The notes beneath the pieces were generated by a model. The model made no database searches, was not told the DNA's origin, and worked only from the letters and a program-made list of their open reading frames with translations. Below are positions 18,943 through 27,200 of a DNA stretch of 64,000 bases, piece by piece (within the stretch, counting starts at the first letter, position 1; each line of letters begins with the position of its first letter). The DNA is from Nocardioides halotolerans DSM 19273 (GTDB lineage Bacteria; Actinomycetota; Actinomycetes; Propionibacteriales; Nocardioidaceae). The position numbers were made by a program, and so were the translations under genes. Where the stretch lies: positions 1 to 64,000 of the forward strand of contig NZ_KE383925.1 in the NCBI RefSeq assembly GCF_000422805.1. Reading direction: 5' to 3'.

Positions 18943-21111
18943 TCAGACGCTCAGCGCCGGCACGTCGGCGGGGTGGTCGGCCGGGGCCTCCGAGGAGCTG
19001 TCCGGACCCTCGACGCTCAGGTGCGGCATCGCACGGTCCAGCCAGGTGGGGAGCCACCAGTTCGCCTTGCCGAGCAGCGCCATCGCAGCCGGCACCAGCA
19101 CCATCCTGACCAGCGTGGCGTCGATCGCGATCGCCACCGCCAGCCCGAGACCGAGCATCTTCAGCGACGGCACCGGGCTGGCGACGAAGCTGAGGAACAC
19201 GGCGATCATGATCAGCGCGGCCGAGGTGACGACCCGGCCCGTGCCGGCCAGCCCGCGGGCCACCGACTCGGCGTTGTCACCGGTCCGGTCGTACTCCTCG
19301 CGGATCCGCGAGAGCAGGAACACCTCGTAGTCCATCGAGAGCCCGAACAGGATCGGGAACATGATCACGACGATGATCGAGGTGATCGGGGTCGGACCCT
19401 CGAGGCCGAGGAGCTCCGCGCCCCAGCCCCACTGGAAGACCGCTACCAGGACGCCGTAGGCACCGCCGATCGACAGCAGGTTCATCACCGCGGCCTTGAG
19501 CGGGACGGCGACCGAGCGGAACACCATCATCAGCAGCAGGAACGACACGGCGATCACGGCGCCGATGAACAGCGGCAGGGTGTCGCTGAGCTGGGCGTTG
19601 AGGTCGTCGGTGATCGCGGTGATACCGGAGACGTAGACGTTGCCCGGGATGACCTCGCGCACCGCGTCGATCGCGACCGAGGTCTCGGCGTCGGCCGGGC
19701 CGGTGGTCGGGATCGCGGTGAAGACCACCGTGTCGCCGTCTTCGGAGAAGCGCGGCTCCCCCACCGACACGATCTGCGGGACCGCGGCGATGTCCGCGGT
19801 GAGGGCCTCGACGCCGGCCGCGTCGACGCCCGGCGCGCGGAGGTCGACGACGACCATGAGCGGTGCGTTGATGCCGGTGCCGAAGCCCTCGGCCAGCAGG
19901 TCGTAGGCCTGGCGGTGGGTGGTCTCGGCGGGCGCGTCGCCGGCGGCGGGGAACGCGGTCTGCATCCAGAACGCCGGGATCGCGATCGCGACCAGCGTCA
20001 CGACGGCACCGACGAGGTAGGGCCACGGGCGACCCGAGACACGGTGGCCGAAGCGCCACCAGACGGTGTCTTCGGCGCGCGTGGCCGGGCGGTGGCGGCG
20101 CACCAGGCGGCCGGTGTCGATGCGGTCACCGAGCAGCCCGAGCAGCGCGGGGAGCAGCGTGATCGCCGCGGCGACGGCGAAGAAGACCATCATCGCCGTG
20201 GAGAGGCCGATCGAGGTGAGCACCCCGAGACCGGTGATGGCGAGTGCCGAGGTGGCGATCACGACGGTGCCGCCGGCGAACACGACAGCCGCGCCGGAGG
20301 AGCCCATGGCCTGGGCGAGCGCCTGGTCGTTGGCCATGCCGGCCGCGCGGTTCTCCCGGTAGCGGGCCACCACGAACAGCGCGTAGTCGACGCCGACACC
20401 CAGCCCGACGAGACCGGCGACCGGGATGGCGGAGGCCGACACGTCCATCGAGCCGGCCAGCAGGGTGATGCCCCCGATGCCCGCTCCGACCGCGACGATC
20501 GAGAGCCCGATGGGGATGACCGCGGCGACCACCGTGCCGAAGACCACGAGCAGCACGAGCAGCGCCACCAGGAGGCCGATGGCCGTGTGGCCGGAGGTCT
20601 TGTCCTCGGCGTTGAGGAACACCGCGTCACCACCGAGCTCGACGCGGAGGCCGTCGACGTCGGTGCCGGAGACGGCGTCGGACAGCACGGTGAAGGCCGG
20701 CTTGCCCATCTCGCGCTCGGGCACGTCGAGGGTCAGCTGCGCGTAGGCGATCCGCCCGTCGTCGGACACGGTGCCGGCGGCGAACGGGTCGGTCACCGAC
20801 GCCACGTGGTCGAGGCCGTCGACGTCGCCGAGGACGGCCTCGACGCCGGCGCGGTGGTCGGCGAGCGTCGTGCCGTCCGCGGCCTCCAGGACCACCAGGG
20901 CGGTGCCCTTGGCGGCCTCCGGGAAGTTCTCGGCGAGCAGCTGCCGGGCACGGTCGCTCTGGCTGCCCTTGGCGGCGAAGTCCTCGCCGAAGCTCCCACC
21001 GCCGCTGACGGCGAGGAACAGCGTGGCCACCAGGACGACCGCCCAGGCGGCGATGGTGCGCCACGGGTGCCTGGCGCTCGTCATGGCGATGGAGCGGGTG
21101 AACCTGTTCAT
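18943..21111 (-). CDS. MMPL family RND-type transporter
   Basis: The 722-residue membrane protein has two repeats of a periplasmic domain plus a helix bundle, about 12 membrane segments in all. Both RND motifs with the proton-relay Asp-Tyr are present (GLGVGVDYALFVVARYREN in the first half and LFGLSMDYEVFLLSRIREEYD in the second). Family members export lipids, siderophores or drugs driven by protons. It is the first gene downstream of the 64-bp element (21153-21216) that is also found upstream of the gene at 25883. This suggests control by the nearby LAL regulator. Confidence 0.92.
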   Translation of the reverse strand: MNRFTRSIAMTSARHPWRTIAAWAVVLVATLFLAVSGGGSFGEDFAAKGSQSDRARQLLAENFPEAAKGTALVVLEAADGTTLADHRAGVEAVLGDVDGLDHVASVTDPFAAGTVSDDGRIAYAQLTLDVPEREMGKPAFTVLSDAVSGTDVDGLRVELGGDAVFLNAEDKTSGHTAIGLLVALLVLLVVFGTVVAAVIPIGLSIVAVGAGIGGITLLAGSMDVSASAIPVAGLVGLGVGVDYALFVVARYRENRAAGMANDQALAQAMGSSGAAVVFAGGTVVIATSALAITGLGVLTSIGLSTAMMVFFAVAAAITLLPALLGLLGDRIDTGRLVRRHRPATRAEDTVWWRFGHRVSGRPWPYLVGAVVTLVAIAIPAFWMQTAFPAAGDAPAETTHRQAYDLLAEGFGTGINAPLMVVVDLRAPGVDAAGVEALTADIAAVPQIVSVGEPRFSEDGDTVVFTAIPTTGPADAETSVAIDAVREVIPGNVYVSGITAITDDLNAQLSDTLPLFIGAVIAVSFLLLMMVFRSVAVPLKAAVMNLLSIGGAYGVLVAVFQWGWGAELLGLEGPTPITSIIVVIMFPILFGLSMDYEVFLLSRIREEYDRTGDNAESVARGLAGTGRVVTSAALIMIAVFLSFVASPVPSLKMLGLGLAVAIAIDATLVRMVLVPAAMALLGKANWWLPTWLDRAMPHLSVEGPDSSSEAPADHPADVPALSV

Positions 21112-21152
21112 GGTCGGGCCTCTCGGGATCGGGATCGGGGTCGATCTGGTGG

Positions 21153-21216
21153 CCCGAAGCTAGGAACGGGGGTGGTGAGCGGTCGTCACCACACGTGGTG
21201 AGCGAGGTGGTGATCT
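21153..21216 (-). promoter_or_regulatory. MMPL promoter with repeated TCACCAC sites (shared 64-bp element, copy 1)
   Basis: Read on the minus strand, this element aligns without gaps to 25816-25879 (+), with 52 of 64 bases identical. It contains TCACCAC as direct repeats at element positions 4, 16 and 39, plus an inverted copy; TCACCACGTGTGGTGA is a perfect 7-2-7 palindrome. The element ends in CCTAGCTTCGG, whose TAGCTT (genomic 21157-21162) is a probable -10 box. Transcription would start about 40 bases before the MMPL ATG. No -35 consensus is seen, which fits activation by a bound regulator. Confidence 0.65.
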
Positions 21217-21218
21217 CT

Positions 21219-21252
21219 CGGCGTGGATCCGGGCTCGGCGTGGATCCGGGCT
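21219..21252. repeat. Exact tandem duplication of 17 bp
   Basis: CGGCGTGGATCCGGGCT occurs twice in a row (21219-21235 and 21236-21252). It fills the space between the MMPL upstream element and the end of the small leftward gene at 21252. It is probably a recent slip duplication; no function is evident. Confidence 0.7.
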
Positions 21253-21482
21253 CAGGCGGCGCGGGCGGCGATGAGGCGCGCGCGGAGCCGGTGCAGGCGC
21301 GGCATCACGCCGTAGATCACGATCGGGACGGCGACCGTCGCGAGGACGAAGGTCCGCACGACGCCGGGCAGGTCGGCGAGCCAGCCGCCGAGCGCGAGGT
21401 TGAGGACCGTCAGGGTGGGGAACACCGCGACCCAGATCATCAGGGCGAGCTGGTGCTTGGTGGGCGGGGGGACTGCGGACAT
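21252..21482 (-). CDS. Small two-helix membrane protein
   Basis: The 76-residue protein has two hydrophobic segments (LALMIWVAVFPTLTVLNLAL and VVRTFVLATVAVPIVIYGVM) and a basic C-terminus (PRLHRLRARLIAARAA). Its ATG has AAGGAG at a good distance. It follows the flavoprotein gene by 67 bases on the same strand. Related small proteins are common in actinobacteria, but I know of no assigned function. Confidence 0.72.
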   Translation of the reverse strand: MSAVPPPTKHQLALMIWVAVFPTLTVLNLALGGWLADLPGVVRTFVLATVAVPIVIYGVMPRLHRLRARLIAARAA

Positions 21483-21549
21483 GGGAGTGCTCCTTCGTGG
21501 GTGAGTGGTGCAGATGAGGTGGCTGGTGGGAGAGGAGTGAGGGAGTGCG

Positions 21550-22491
21550 TCAGGCGGGGCGCCCGGCGCGGAAGTCGCGTACGGCGAGCCGCACGTCCTC
21601 GTCGACGAGGTCGGTGTTGATGGCGATCGCGGCCGCGGAGCCCTCGCCGGCCGCGGTGATGACCTGGGCGCGCGGGTTCACCGCGTTGCCGGCGACCCAG
21701 ACGCCGGGCACCGTGGTGCGTCCCGCTGGGTCGGCGACGACCCAGCCGGTGTCGTGGGTGTCGCAGCCGAGGGCCGCCAGCAGGTCGGCGTTCGGGGTCA
21801 TGGGCGGGCGGACGAAGACCGCGTCGCGGCGCACGACCCGCCCGGTGTCGAGCTCCACGCCCGCGAGGCGGTCGTCCTCGACGACCAGGCCGCGCACGGG
21901 GCCCTCGACGACGCCGACGGCCCGGGCGAGGAGCTGCTCCCGCTCGACGGGCGTGATCGTCGTGGTGTGGGCGAAGAAGACGACGTCGTGCGACCACTGC
22001 CGGAGCAGGAGCGCGTGCTGGACCGCGTCGGGGGTGCCGCCGAGCACCCCGAGGCGCTGCTCGCGGACCTCGTGGCCGTGGCAGTAGGGGCAGTGCAGCA
22101 GGTCGCGGCCCCAGCGCTCGCGCACTCCCGGAAGGTCCGGCAGCTCGTCGCGGAGCCCGGTGGTGACCAGCACACGCCGGGCGGTCACGCTGCTGCCGTC
22201 GGCCAGGGCGACCTCGAAGCCGCCGCCCTCGTCGTGCAGGGGCCGGACCGCGCTGACCGTGCCGCTGCGCAGGTGTCCGCCGTAGCCGGCGACCTCCTCG
22301 CGGCCGGCCGCCAGCAGCTCGGACGGCGGCAGGCCGTCTCGCGACAGGAAGCCCTGCATGTGGGCGGCGGGCGCGTTGCGGGGCGCGCCCGCGTCGATCA
22401 CCACGACCGCGCGGCGGGCGCGGGCCAGGACCAGGGCTGCGGAGAGGCCGGCGGCACCGCCGCCGACGATGGCCACGTCGTACTCGTTCAT
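21550..22491 (-). CDS. Thioredoxin-reductase-like NAD(P)/FAD oxidoreductase
   Basis: The 313-residue flavoprotein has an FAD-binding GGGAAGLSAALVLARA motif at about 10-25, a CPYCHGHE segment with the redox Cys-x2-Cys pair in the middle, and a C-terminal FAD motif (GVWVAGNAV). It lacks the strict GxGxxG-x-D of a classical NADPH site (GVLGGTPDAVQHALLL), so its partner may not be thioredoxin. The ATG reading MNEYDVAIVGGG was chosen. It is divergent from the XRE-cupin regulator, with an inverted repeat between them. Confidence 0.87.
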   Translation of the reverse strand: MNEYDVAIVGGGAAGLSAALVLARARRAVVVIDAGAPRNAPAAHMQGFLSRDGLPPSELLAAGREEVAGYGGHLRSGTVSAVRPLHDEGGGFEVALADGSSVTARRVLVTTGLRDELPDLPGVRERWGRDLLHCPYCHGHEVREQRLGVLGGTPDAVQHALLLRQWSHDVVFFAHTTTITPVEREQLLARAVGVVEGPVRGLVVEDDRLAGVELDTGRVVRRDAVFVRPPMTPNADLLAALGCDTHDTGWVVADPAGRTTVPGVWVAGNAVNPRAQVITAAGEGSAAAIAINTDLVDEDVRLAVRDFRAGRPA

Positions 22492-22524
22492 GGGCACGAG
22501 CGTGGCCCGCCCTTGCTGCGCCGA

Positions 22525-22536
22525 CAACGAACGTTG
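22525..22536. promoter_or_regulatory. Inverted repeat between divergent flavoprotein and XRE-cupin genes
   Basis: CAACGAACGTTG has CAACG and CGTTG arms around a 2-base centre. It lies in the 70-base space between the two divergent starts, 34 bases from one and 26 from the other. The adjacent XRE-cupin protein is a natural candidate to bind it. This is inferred from position. Confidence 0.45.
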
Positions 22537-22561
22537 CCAATCCTGGGAATTCCGCGGTGCA

Positions 22562-23143
22562 ATGGCGCCCGTGGGGGAGTCGATCGAGGCGGCGCTCGAC
22601 TCGGTCGGACGCCGCCTGCGCACCGTGCGGGAGCAGCGCGGGGTCACCCTGACCGACGTCGCCGCCCGCACGGGGATCTCCAAGAGCACGCTGTCGCGGC
22701 TGGAGAACGGCCAGCGCAGGCCCAGCCTCGAGCTCCTGCTCCCGCTCGCGCAGGTCTACCGCGTCCCGCTCGACGACCTGGTCGGCGCTCCGGACGTCGG
22801 CGACCCCCGGATCCGGCTCAAGCCGCGCCGAGTCAACGGGCGCACCGTGCTGCCCCTGACCCGCCACCCGGGCGGCGTGCAGGCGTGGAAGATCGTCATC
22901 CCGGCGAGCCAGTCGACCCCGCAACCGCGCACGCACGACGGCTACGAGTGGCTCTACGTGCTGGCCGGCCGGATGCGGCTGGTCCTGGGCGAGCAGGACC
23001 TCGTGCTCGGCGAGGGCGAGGTCGCCGAGTTCGAGACCCAGCTGCCGCACTGGTTCGGCAGCACCGGTGAGGGGCCGGCGGAGGTGCTCAGCATCTTCGG
23101 CCGTCCGGGCGAGCGGATGCACGTCCGGACCGGTGACGAGTGA
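22562..23143 (+). CDS. XRE family regulator with C-terminal cupin domain
   Basis: The 193-residue regulator has an XRE helix-turn-helix at about 18-72 (VGRRLRTVREQRGVTLTDVAARTGISKSTLSRLENG). A cupin ligand-binding domain follows at about 100-185 (HDGYEWLYVLAGRMRLVLGEQDLVLGEGEVAEFETQLPHWF). The ATG was chosen; a GTG three codons later is also possible. The stop overlaps the start of the LAL regulator gene (TGATG). It probably controls the divergent flavoprotein and itself; the small-molecule signal is unknown. Confidence 0.87.
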   Translation: MAPVGESIEAALDSVGRRLRTVREQRGVTLTDVAARTGISKSTLSRLENGQRRPSLELLLPLAQVYRVPLDDLVGAPDVGDPRIRLKPRRVNGRTVLPLTRHPGGVQAWKIVIPASQSTPQPRTHDGYEWLYVLAGRMRLVLGEQDLVLGEGEVAEFETQLPHWFGSTGEGPAEVLSIFGRPGERMHVRTGDE

Positions 23144-25806
23144 TGACGGCCGCGCTCGTCGAGACCAAGCTCTTCCTGCCGAGGGCGCGCCCGGGCCTGG
23201 TGCCCCGCCCGCGCCTCGACCGGACCCTCGAGCCCGGCCACGCGCGGCTGACGCTCGTCTCGGCGCCCGCGGGGTTCGGGAAGACCACCCTGCTGACGAC
23301 CTGGCTGTCGGGGGAGCCGTCGGTCGCGTGGGTGTCGCTCGACGAGGGTGACGCCCGGCCGGACGTGTTCTGGAGCTACGTGCTGACCGCGCTCGAGCGG
23401 GTCGCTCCCGGCACGGGGGCCGCCGGGCTCGCCCTGCTCGGCGCCGGCCAGCCCGTCGAGGCGGTGCTGGCCGCCGTGCTCAACGAGCTGAGCGTGCTGC
23501 CCGACGACGTCACGCTGGTGCTGGACGACTACCACCTCGCGGAGGGCCCGGACACCCAGCCCGGCCTGGCCTTCCTCGTCGAGCACCTGCCGCCCCAGGT
23601 CCGGCTCGTCATCAGCACCCGTGCCGACCCGGCGCTGCCGCTGGCCCGCCTGCGGGCCCGCGGAGAGCTGGCCGAGGTGCGCGCCGCGGACCTCCGCTTC
23701 ACCGGCGAGGAGACGTCCGCCTACCTCGCCGAGGCGACCGGGCTCGCGCTCGACGCGAGCGACGTGTCGGCGCTGGAGGCGCGCACCGAGGGCTGGATCG
23801 CGTCGCTCCAGCTCGCGGCGCTCTCGCTCCGCGGCCGCGACGACCCGTCGCGGTTCATCGCCGGGTTCGCCGGCGACGACCGCTACGTCGTCGACTACCT
23901 GGTCGAGGAAGTCCTCGACCGCCAGCCGCCCGAGCTGCGCGACTTCCTCCTCGGGACGGCGGTCCTCGACCGGCTGACCGGCCCCCTGTGCGACGCGGTG
24001 ACCGAGAGGTCGGGGGGCAGCCAAATCCTCGAGTCGCTCGACCGCCGCAACCTGTTCGTCGTCCCCCTCGACGACCAGCGGCGGTGGTACCGCTACCACC
24101 ACCTGTTCGGCGACGTGCTGCGCGCCCACCTGCTCGCCGAGCAGCCCGACCGTGCGCCGGGGCTGCACCGCCGGGCCAGCGACTGGTACGCCGAGGTCGG
24201 CGAGCCGGACCCGGCGGTGCGGCACGCGCTCGCCGCGGGCGACGCGGAGCGCGCCGCGGAGCTCGCGGAGCGCGCGATCCCCGCGCTGGCGCAGGCGCGC
24301 CGGGAGGCGGTGTTCCGTGCCTGGGCCGACGAGCTTCCCGAGGAGGTCCTCCGCAACCGTCCCGTGCTCGCGATCGGCCTGGTGGGCGGTCGGATGTCCA
24401 GCAACGAGCTCGACGGGGTCGAGGAGCGGCTGCAGGACATCGAGCGGCAGCTCGCGCTGCCGGCCGACCAGCTGGTCGTGCAGGACCCCGACGAGCTGGC
24501 GCGGGTCCCCGCGTCGATCGCGATGTACCGCTCGGCGCTGGCGCTCGGCTCCGGGGACCCGGTGACCGCCATCTCGGTCGCGGACCGCGCGCTCGAGCTG
24601 GCGACGGACGACGACCTCCTGGTCCGCGCGGCTGCGCCAGCTCTGTCCGGCCTGGCGTCCTGGGCGATGGGCGACCTCGCCGCCGCCCACCGCAGCTACG
24701 GCGTCGCGATCGCCGGTCTGCTCAGGGCCGGGCGCGTCGTCGACGTCCTCGGCTGCTCCCTGGCCCTCGCCGACATGGAGCTCGCCCTGGGCCGGCTCGC
24801 CGCGTCGCAGCGCACGCTCGAGGACGCGCTCGCGCTCGCCGAGCAGCACCCCGGCGGCCCGGGGCCGCTGCGGGGCACGGCCGACATGCTCGTGGCGCTC
24901 AGCCGCTCCGCCTGGCACCGCGACGACCTCGCGACCTCGGCGGACCTCCTGCGGAGGGCCGAGGAGCTCGGCGAGCCGGCCGGCCTGCCCCAGCACCCCT
25001 ACCGCTGGCGGGTCGCGCTGGCCCGGCTCCGCGCCGCCGCCGGTGACCTCGCGACGGCCCTGGAGCTGCTCGACGAGGCCGAGCGGGTCTACGTCGGCGA
25101 CTTCTCGCCGCCGGTCCACCCGATCCACGCCACCCGCGCGCGGGTCCTGGTCGGGTCCGGTGACGTGGCCGGGGGACTGGAGTGGGCACGGCTCCACGGG
25201 GTGCGCGCGGACGACGAGCCGTCCTACCTGCGGGAGTACGAGCACGTCACGCTGGCGCGGGTGCTGCTCGCCCAGCAGCCGGGGTCCGACGAGGCGGTGG
25301 CCATGCTCGAGCGCCTGCGCGTGGCCGCGGAGGAGGGCGGTCGCGACGGCAGCCTCATCGAGATCCTCGCGCTGCTGGCGGTCGCCCGGCAGGAGCCCGC
25401 GTCCCTGGAGCGGGCGCTCGCGCTCGCCGAGCCGGACGGGTGGGTCCGGGTCCTGCTCGGCGCCGGGCCGGCCCTGGTGCCGCTGCTGCAGCGGCTGCTC
25501 CGCGACCGTCCGGACCACGCGTTCGCCCGCCGCGTGCTCGACGCGGCCATGGGCGGCTCATCGGCGCCGGCGACGGCACCGGCGGCCGGGCAGCCGCTCG
25601 TCGACCCCCTGAGCGAGCGTGAGCTCGAGGTGCTGCGGCTGCTGGCGAGCGACCTGGACGGCCCCGACATCGCCCGCCACCTCGTGGTGTCGCTCAACAC
25701 CGTGCGGACCCACACCAAGCACATCTACGCCAAGCTCGGCGTCAACAGCCGCCGCGGCGCGGTGAGCAGGGCCCACCAGCTCGGCCTGCTCGTCCGCCCG
25801 GCCTGA
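23143..25806 (+). CDS. LAL/MalT-type LuxR family regulator
   Basis: The 887-residue protein is a large ATP-binding LuxR regulator. It has a Walker A P-loop APAGFGKTTLL (41-51), Walker B VTLVLDDYH near 130, a long tetratricopeptide-like helical middle, and a C-terminal LuxR helix-turn-helix at about 822-885 (LSERELEVLRLLASDLDGPDIARHLVVSLNTVRTHTKHIYAKLGV). Such proteins bind inducer and ATP and then activate promoters. Its gene lies between two copies of a 64-bp promoter element (21153 and 25816), so it is the best candidate to bind them. ATG at 23143 was preferred over the GTG one codon earlier. Confidence 0.9.
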   Translation: MTAALVETKLFLPRARPGLVPRPRLDRTLEPGHARLTLVSAPAGFGKTTLLTTWLSGEPSVAWVSLDEGDARPDVFWSYVLTALERVAPGTGAAGLALLGAGQPVEAVLAAVLNELSVLPDDVTLVLDDYHLAEGPDTQPGLAFLVEHLPPQVRLVISTRADPALPLARLRARGELAEVRAADLRFTGEETSAYLAEATGLALDASDVSALEARTEGWIASLQLAALSLRGRDDPSRFIAGFAGDDRYVVDYLVEEVLDRQPPELRDFLLGTAVLDRLTGPLCDAVTERSGGSQILESLDRRNLFVVPLDDQRRWYRYHHLFGDVLRAHLLAEQPDRAPGLHRRASDWYAEVGEPDPAVRHALAAGDAERAAELAERAIPALAQARREAVFRAWADELPEEVLRNRPVLAIGLVGGRMSSNELDGVEERLQDIERQLALPADQLVVQDPDELARVPASIAMYRSALALGSGDPVTAISVADRALELATDDDLLVRAAAPALSGLASWAMGDLAAAHRSYGVAIAGLLRAGRVVDVLGCSLALADMELALGRLAASQRTLEDALALAEQHPGGPGPLRGTADMLVALSRSAWHRDDLATSADLLRRAEELGEPAGLPQHPYRWRVALARLRAAAGDLATALELLDEAERVYVGDFSPPVHPIHATRARVLVGSGDVAGGLEWARLHGVRADDEPSYLREYEHVTLARVLLAQQPGSDEAVAMLERLRVAAEEGGRDGSLIEILALLAVARQEPASLERALALAEPDGWVRVLLGAGPALVPLLQRLLRDRPDHAFARRVLDAAMGGSSAPATAPAAGQPLVDPLSERELEVLRLLASDLDGPDIARHLVVSLNTVRTHTKHIYAKLGVNSRRGAVSRAHQLGLLVRPA

Positions 25807-25815
25807 TCCGGGCCA

Positions 25816-25879
25816 AGATCACCACCTCGATCACCACATGGTGTGACGCCCGGTCACCGCGCCGACTCCTAGCTTCGGC
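25816..25879 (+). promoter_or_regulatory. Promoter of the 25883 gene (shared 64-bp element, copy 2)
   Basis: The element begins 10 bases after the LAL regulator gene and matches the MMPL upstream element at 52 of 64 positions without gaps. It has TCACCAC repeats at the same spacings (positions 4 and 16, with TCACCGC at 39) and the imperfect palindrome TCACCACATGGTGTGA. TAGCTT at 25870-25875 is a probable -10 box. With a start point about 7 bases on, the message would begin at or next to the ATG at 25883 and be leaderless. Confidence 0.65.
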
Positions 25880-25882
25880 GTC

Positions 25883-26095
25883 ATGGACTGGTACGAGATC
25901 CGCGTGCAGGGCCGGCTCGACCCGAGGTGGTCGACCTGGTTCGACGGGATGACGCTGACCACCGTCGACGGCAGCTCGGTGCTGAAGGGCCCGGTGGCCG
26001 ACCAGGCCGCCCTGCACGGACGCCTCGCCAGGCTGCGCGACCTGGGGCTGCCCCTGCTCTCGGTCGTCCGCATCGACGCCGAGGAGCCGGCATGA
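25883..26095 (+). CDS. Small conserved-looking protein linked to the LAL regulator
   Basis: The 70-residue soluble protein begins MDWYEIRVQGRLDPRWSTWF and ends LRDLGLPLLSVVRID. It has a mixed beta/alpha look, with no membrane segment or cysteine. It is translated probably from a leaderless message out of the 64-bp element. Its stop overlaps the next ATG (ATGA). I recall similar small proteins beside LAL regulators in actinobacteria, but no function is assigned. Confidence 0.7.
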   Translation: MDWYEIRVQGRLDPRWSTWFDGMTLTTVDGSSVLKGPVADQAALHGRLARLRDLGLPLLSVVRIDAEEPA

Positions 26096-26751
26096 GGAGC
26101 GCCGGCACGCGGCTGGTGCCCGCGGCGCTGGTCGCACTCAGCGTCATCCCCGTCACCGCAGGGGCGCTCCGGATCATCCAGCTGACGGGCGGGCCCGCGC
26201 TGATGCCGGCCGACGACCGCTTCGACGCCGTCCCGGTCGCGCTCGTCGTGCACATCCTCGGCGCCGCGACGTACGCACTGCTCGGCGTGCTCCAGCTCGC
26301 GCCGCGCTTCCGGCGCCGGCACTGGGCCTGGCACCGCCGGGCCGGCCGGGTCCTGGCCGTCGCAGGGCTGGCCGTGGCCGGCTCGGCGCTGTGGCTCACG
26401 ATCTCCTACCCGCCGAAGCCGGGCACCGGCGAGCTGCTGTACGGCTTCCGGCTGACCTTCGCCACGGCCATGGCCGGATGCCTGGTCCTGGGGTTCTCGG
26501 CGATCCGTCGTCGCGACGTCCCGGCGCACCGCGCCTGGATGATCCGCGCCTACGCGATCGGGCTGGCGGCGGGCACCCAGGCCTTCACCGAGGGCGTCGG
26601 GGGTGCCCTGTTCGGCACCGGCGAGGTGCGCGGCGACCTGGCCAAGGGTGCGGGGTGGGTGATCAACCTCGCCGTCGCGGAGTGGGCAGTACGCCGCGGG
26701 TCAGCGCCGTCCGCCGAGCTCCCAGTCGTGCACCGTCAGCTCGCGGCCTGA
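26092..26751 (+). CDS. DUF2306-like polytopic membrane protein
   Basis: The 219-residue protein has about six hydrophobic segments. The histidine-bearing stretches VVHILGAATYALLGVLQL, RRHWAWHRRAGRVL and RRDVPAHRAWMIRAYAIGLAAGTQAF are typical of the DUF2306 family, whose conserved histidines may bind metal or haem. It is coupled to the small gene before it by an ATGA overlap, so both should respond to the LAL-linked promoter. Function unknown. Confidence 0.78.
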   Translation: MRSAGTRLVPAALVALSVIPVTAGALRIIQLTGGPALMPADDRFDAVPVALVVHILGAATYALLGVLQLAPRFRRRHWAWHRRAGRVLAVAGLAVAGSALWLTISYPPKPGTGELLYGFRLTFATAMAGCLVLGFSAIRRRDVPAHRAWMIRAYAIGLAAGTQAFTEGVGGALFGTGEVRGDLAKGAGWVINLAVAEWAVRRGSAPSAELPVVHRQLAA

Positions 26752-26790
26752 CAGCCCGGCCGCGCGCTCGGCTGAGGATGCGGAAGTCCA

Positions 26791-27189
26791 TCAGGTCAAC
26801 GCCTCCTCCAGGCCGGCGAGGTCGCCCAGCACCCACGCGGAGTCCAGCCGGCCCTCGGCCACGGTGAAGAACGCCGCGCCGGCGTACTCGAACCGCCGCC
26901 CGGTGGGCGGGAGGCCGAGCAGCGGGCCCGTGTGGGTGCCCGAGTAGCGCAGCCTCGCCGCGGCTCTGTGGCCCTCGCAGACCAGGGCCACGACCTCGTT
27001 GTGGAAGTCCGCGGAGCAGCCGCGCACGGCGTCGCGGTAGGAGCGCCACTCGTCGCGACCGGAGGTCGTGGTGCCGAGCGAGCCGCGGAAGTCGAAGGTG
27101 GGGGAGAGCATCCGGTCGACTAGGTCGTCGTCCCAGCGGTTCCAGAGGTCGTCGTAGAAGGAGCGGACCAGTTCCCTGGTGGTCGTCAC
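26791..27189 (-). CDS. SnoaL-like / NTF2-fold protein
   Basis: The protein of about 132 residues has the pattern of SnoaL-like polyketide cyclase and ester cyclase relatives: LVRSFYDDLWNRWDDDLVDRML, then SGRDEWRSYRDAVRGCSADFHNEVVALV, and YSGTHTGPLLGLPPTGRRFEYAGAAFFTVAEGRL. Such NTF2-fold proteins act as small isomerases, hydrolases or binding proteins; the substrate is not known. The start is uncertain: a GTG at 27189 giving MTTTREL is used, and another at 27207 would overlap trpS. It is divergent from trpS. Confidence 0.75.
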   Translation of the reverse strand: MTTTRELVRSFYDDLWNRWDDDLVDRMLSPTFDFRGSLGTTTSGRDEWRSYRDAVRGCSADFHNEVVALVCEGHRAAARLRYSGTHTGPLLGLPPTGRRFEYAGAAFFTVAEGRLDSAWVLGDLAGLEEALT

Positions 27190-27200
27190 GACGATGGACA

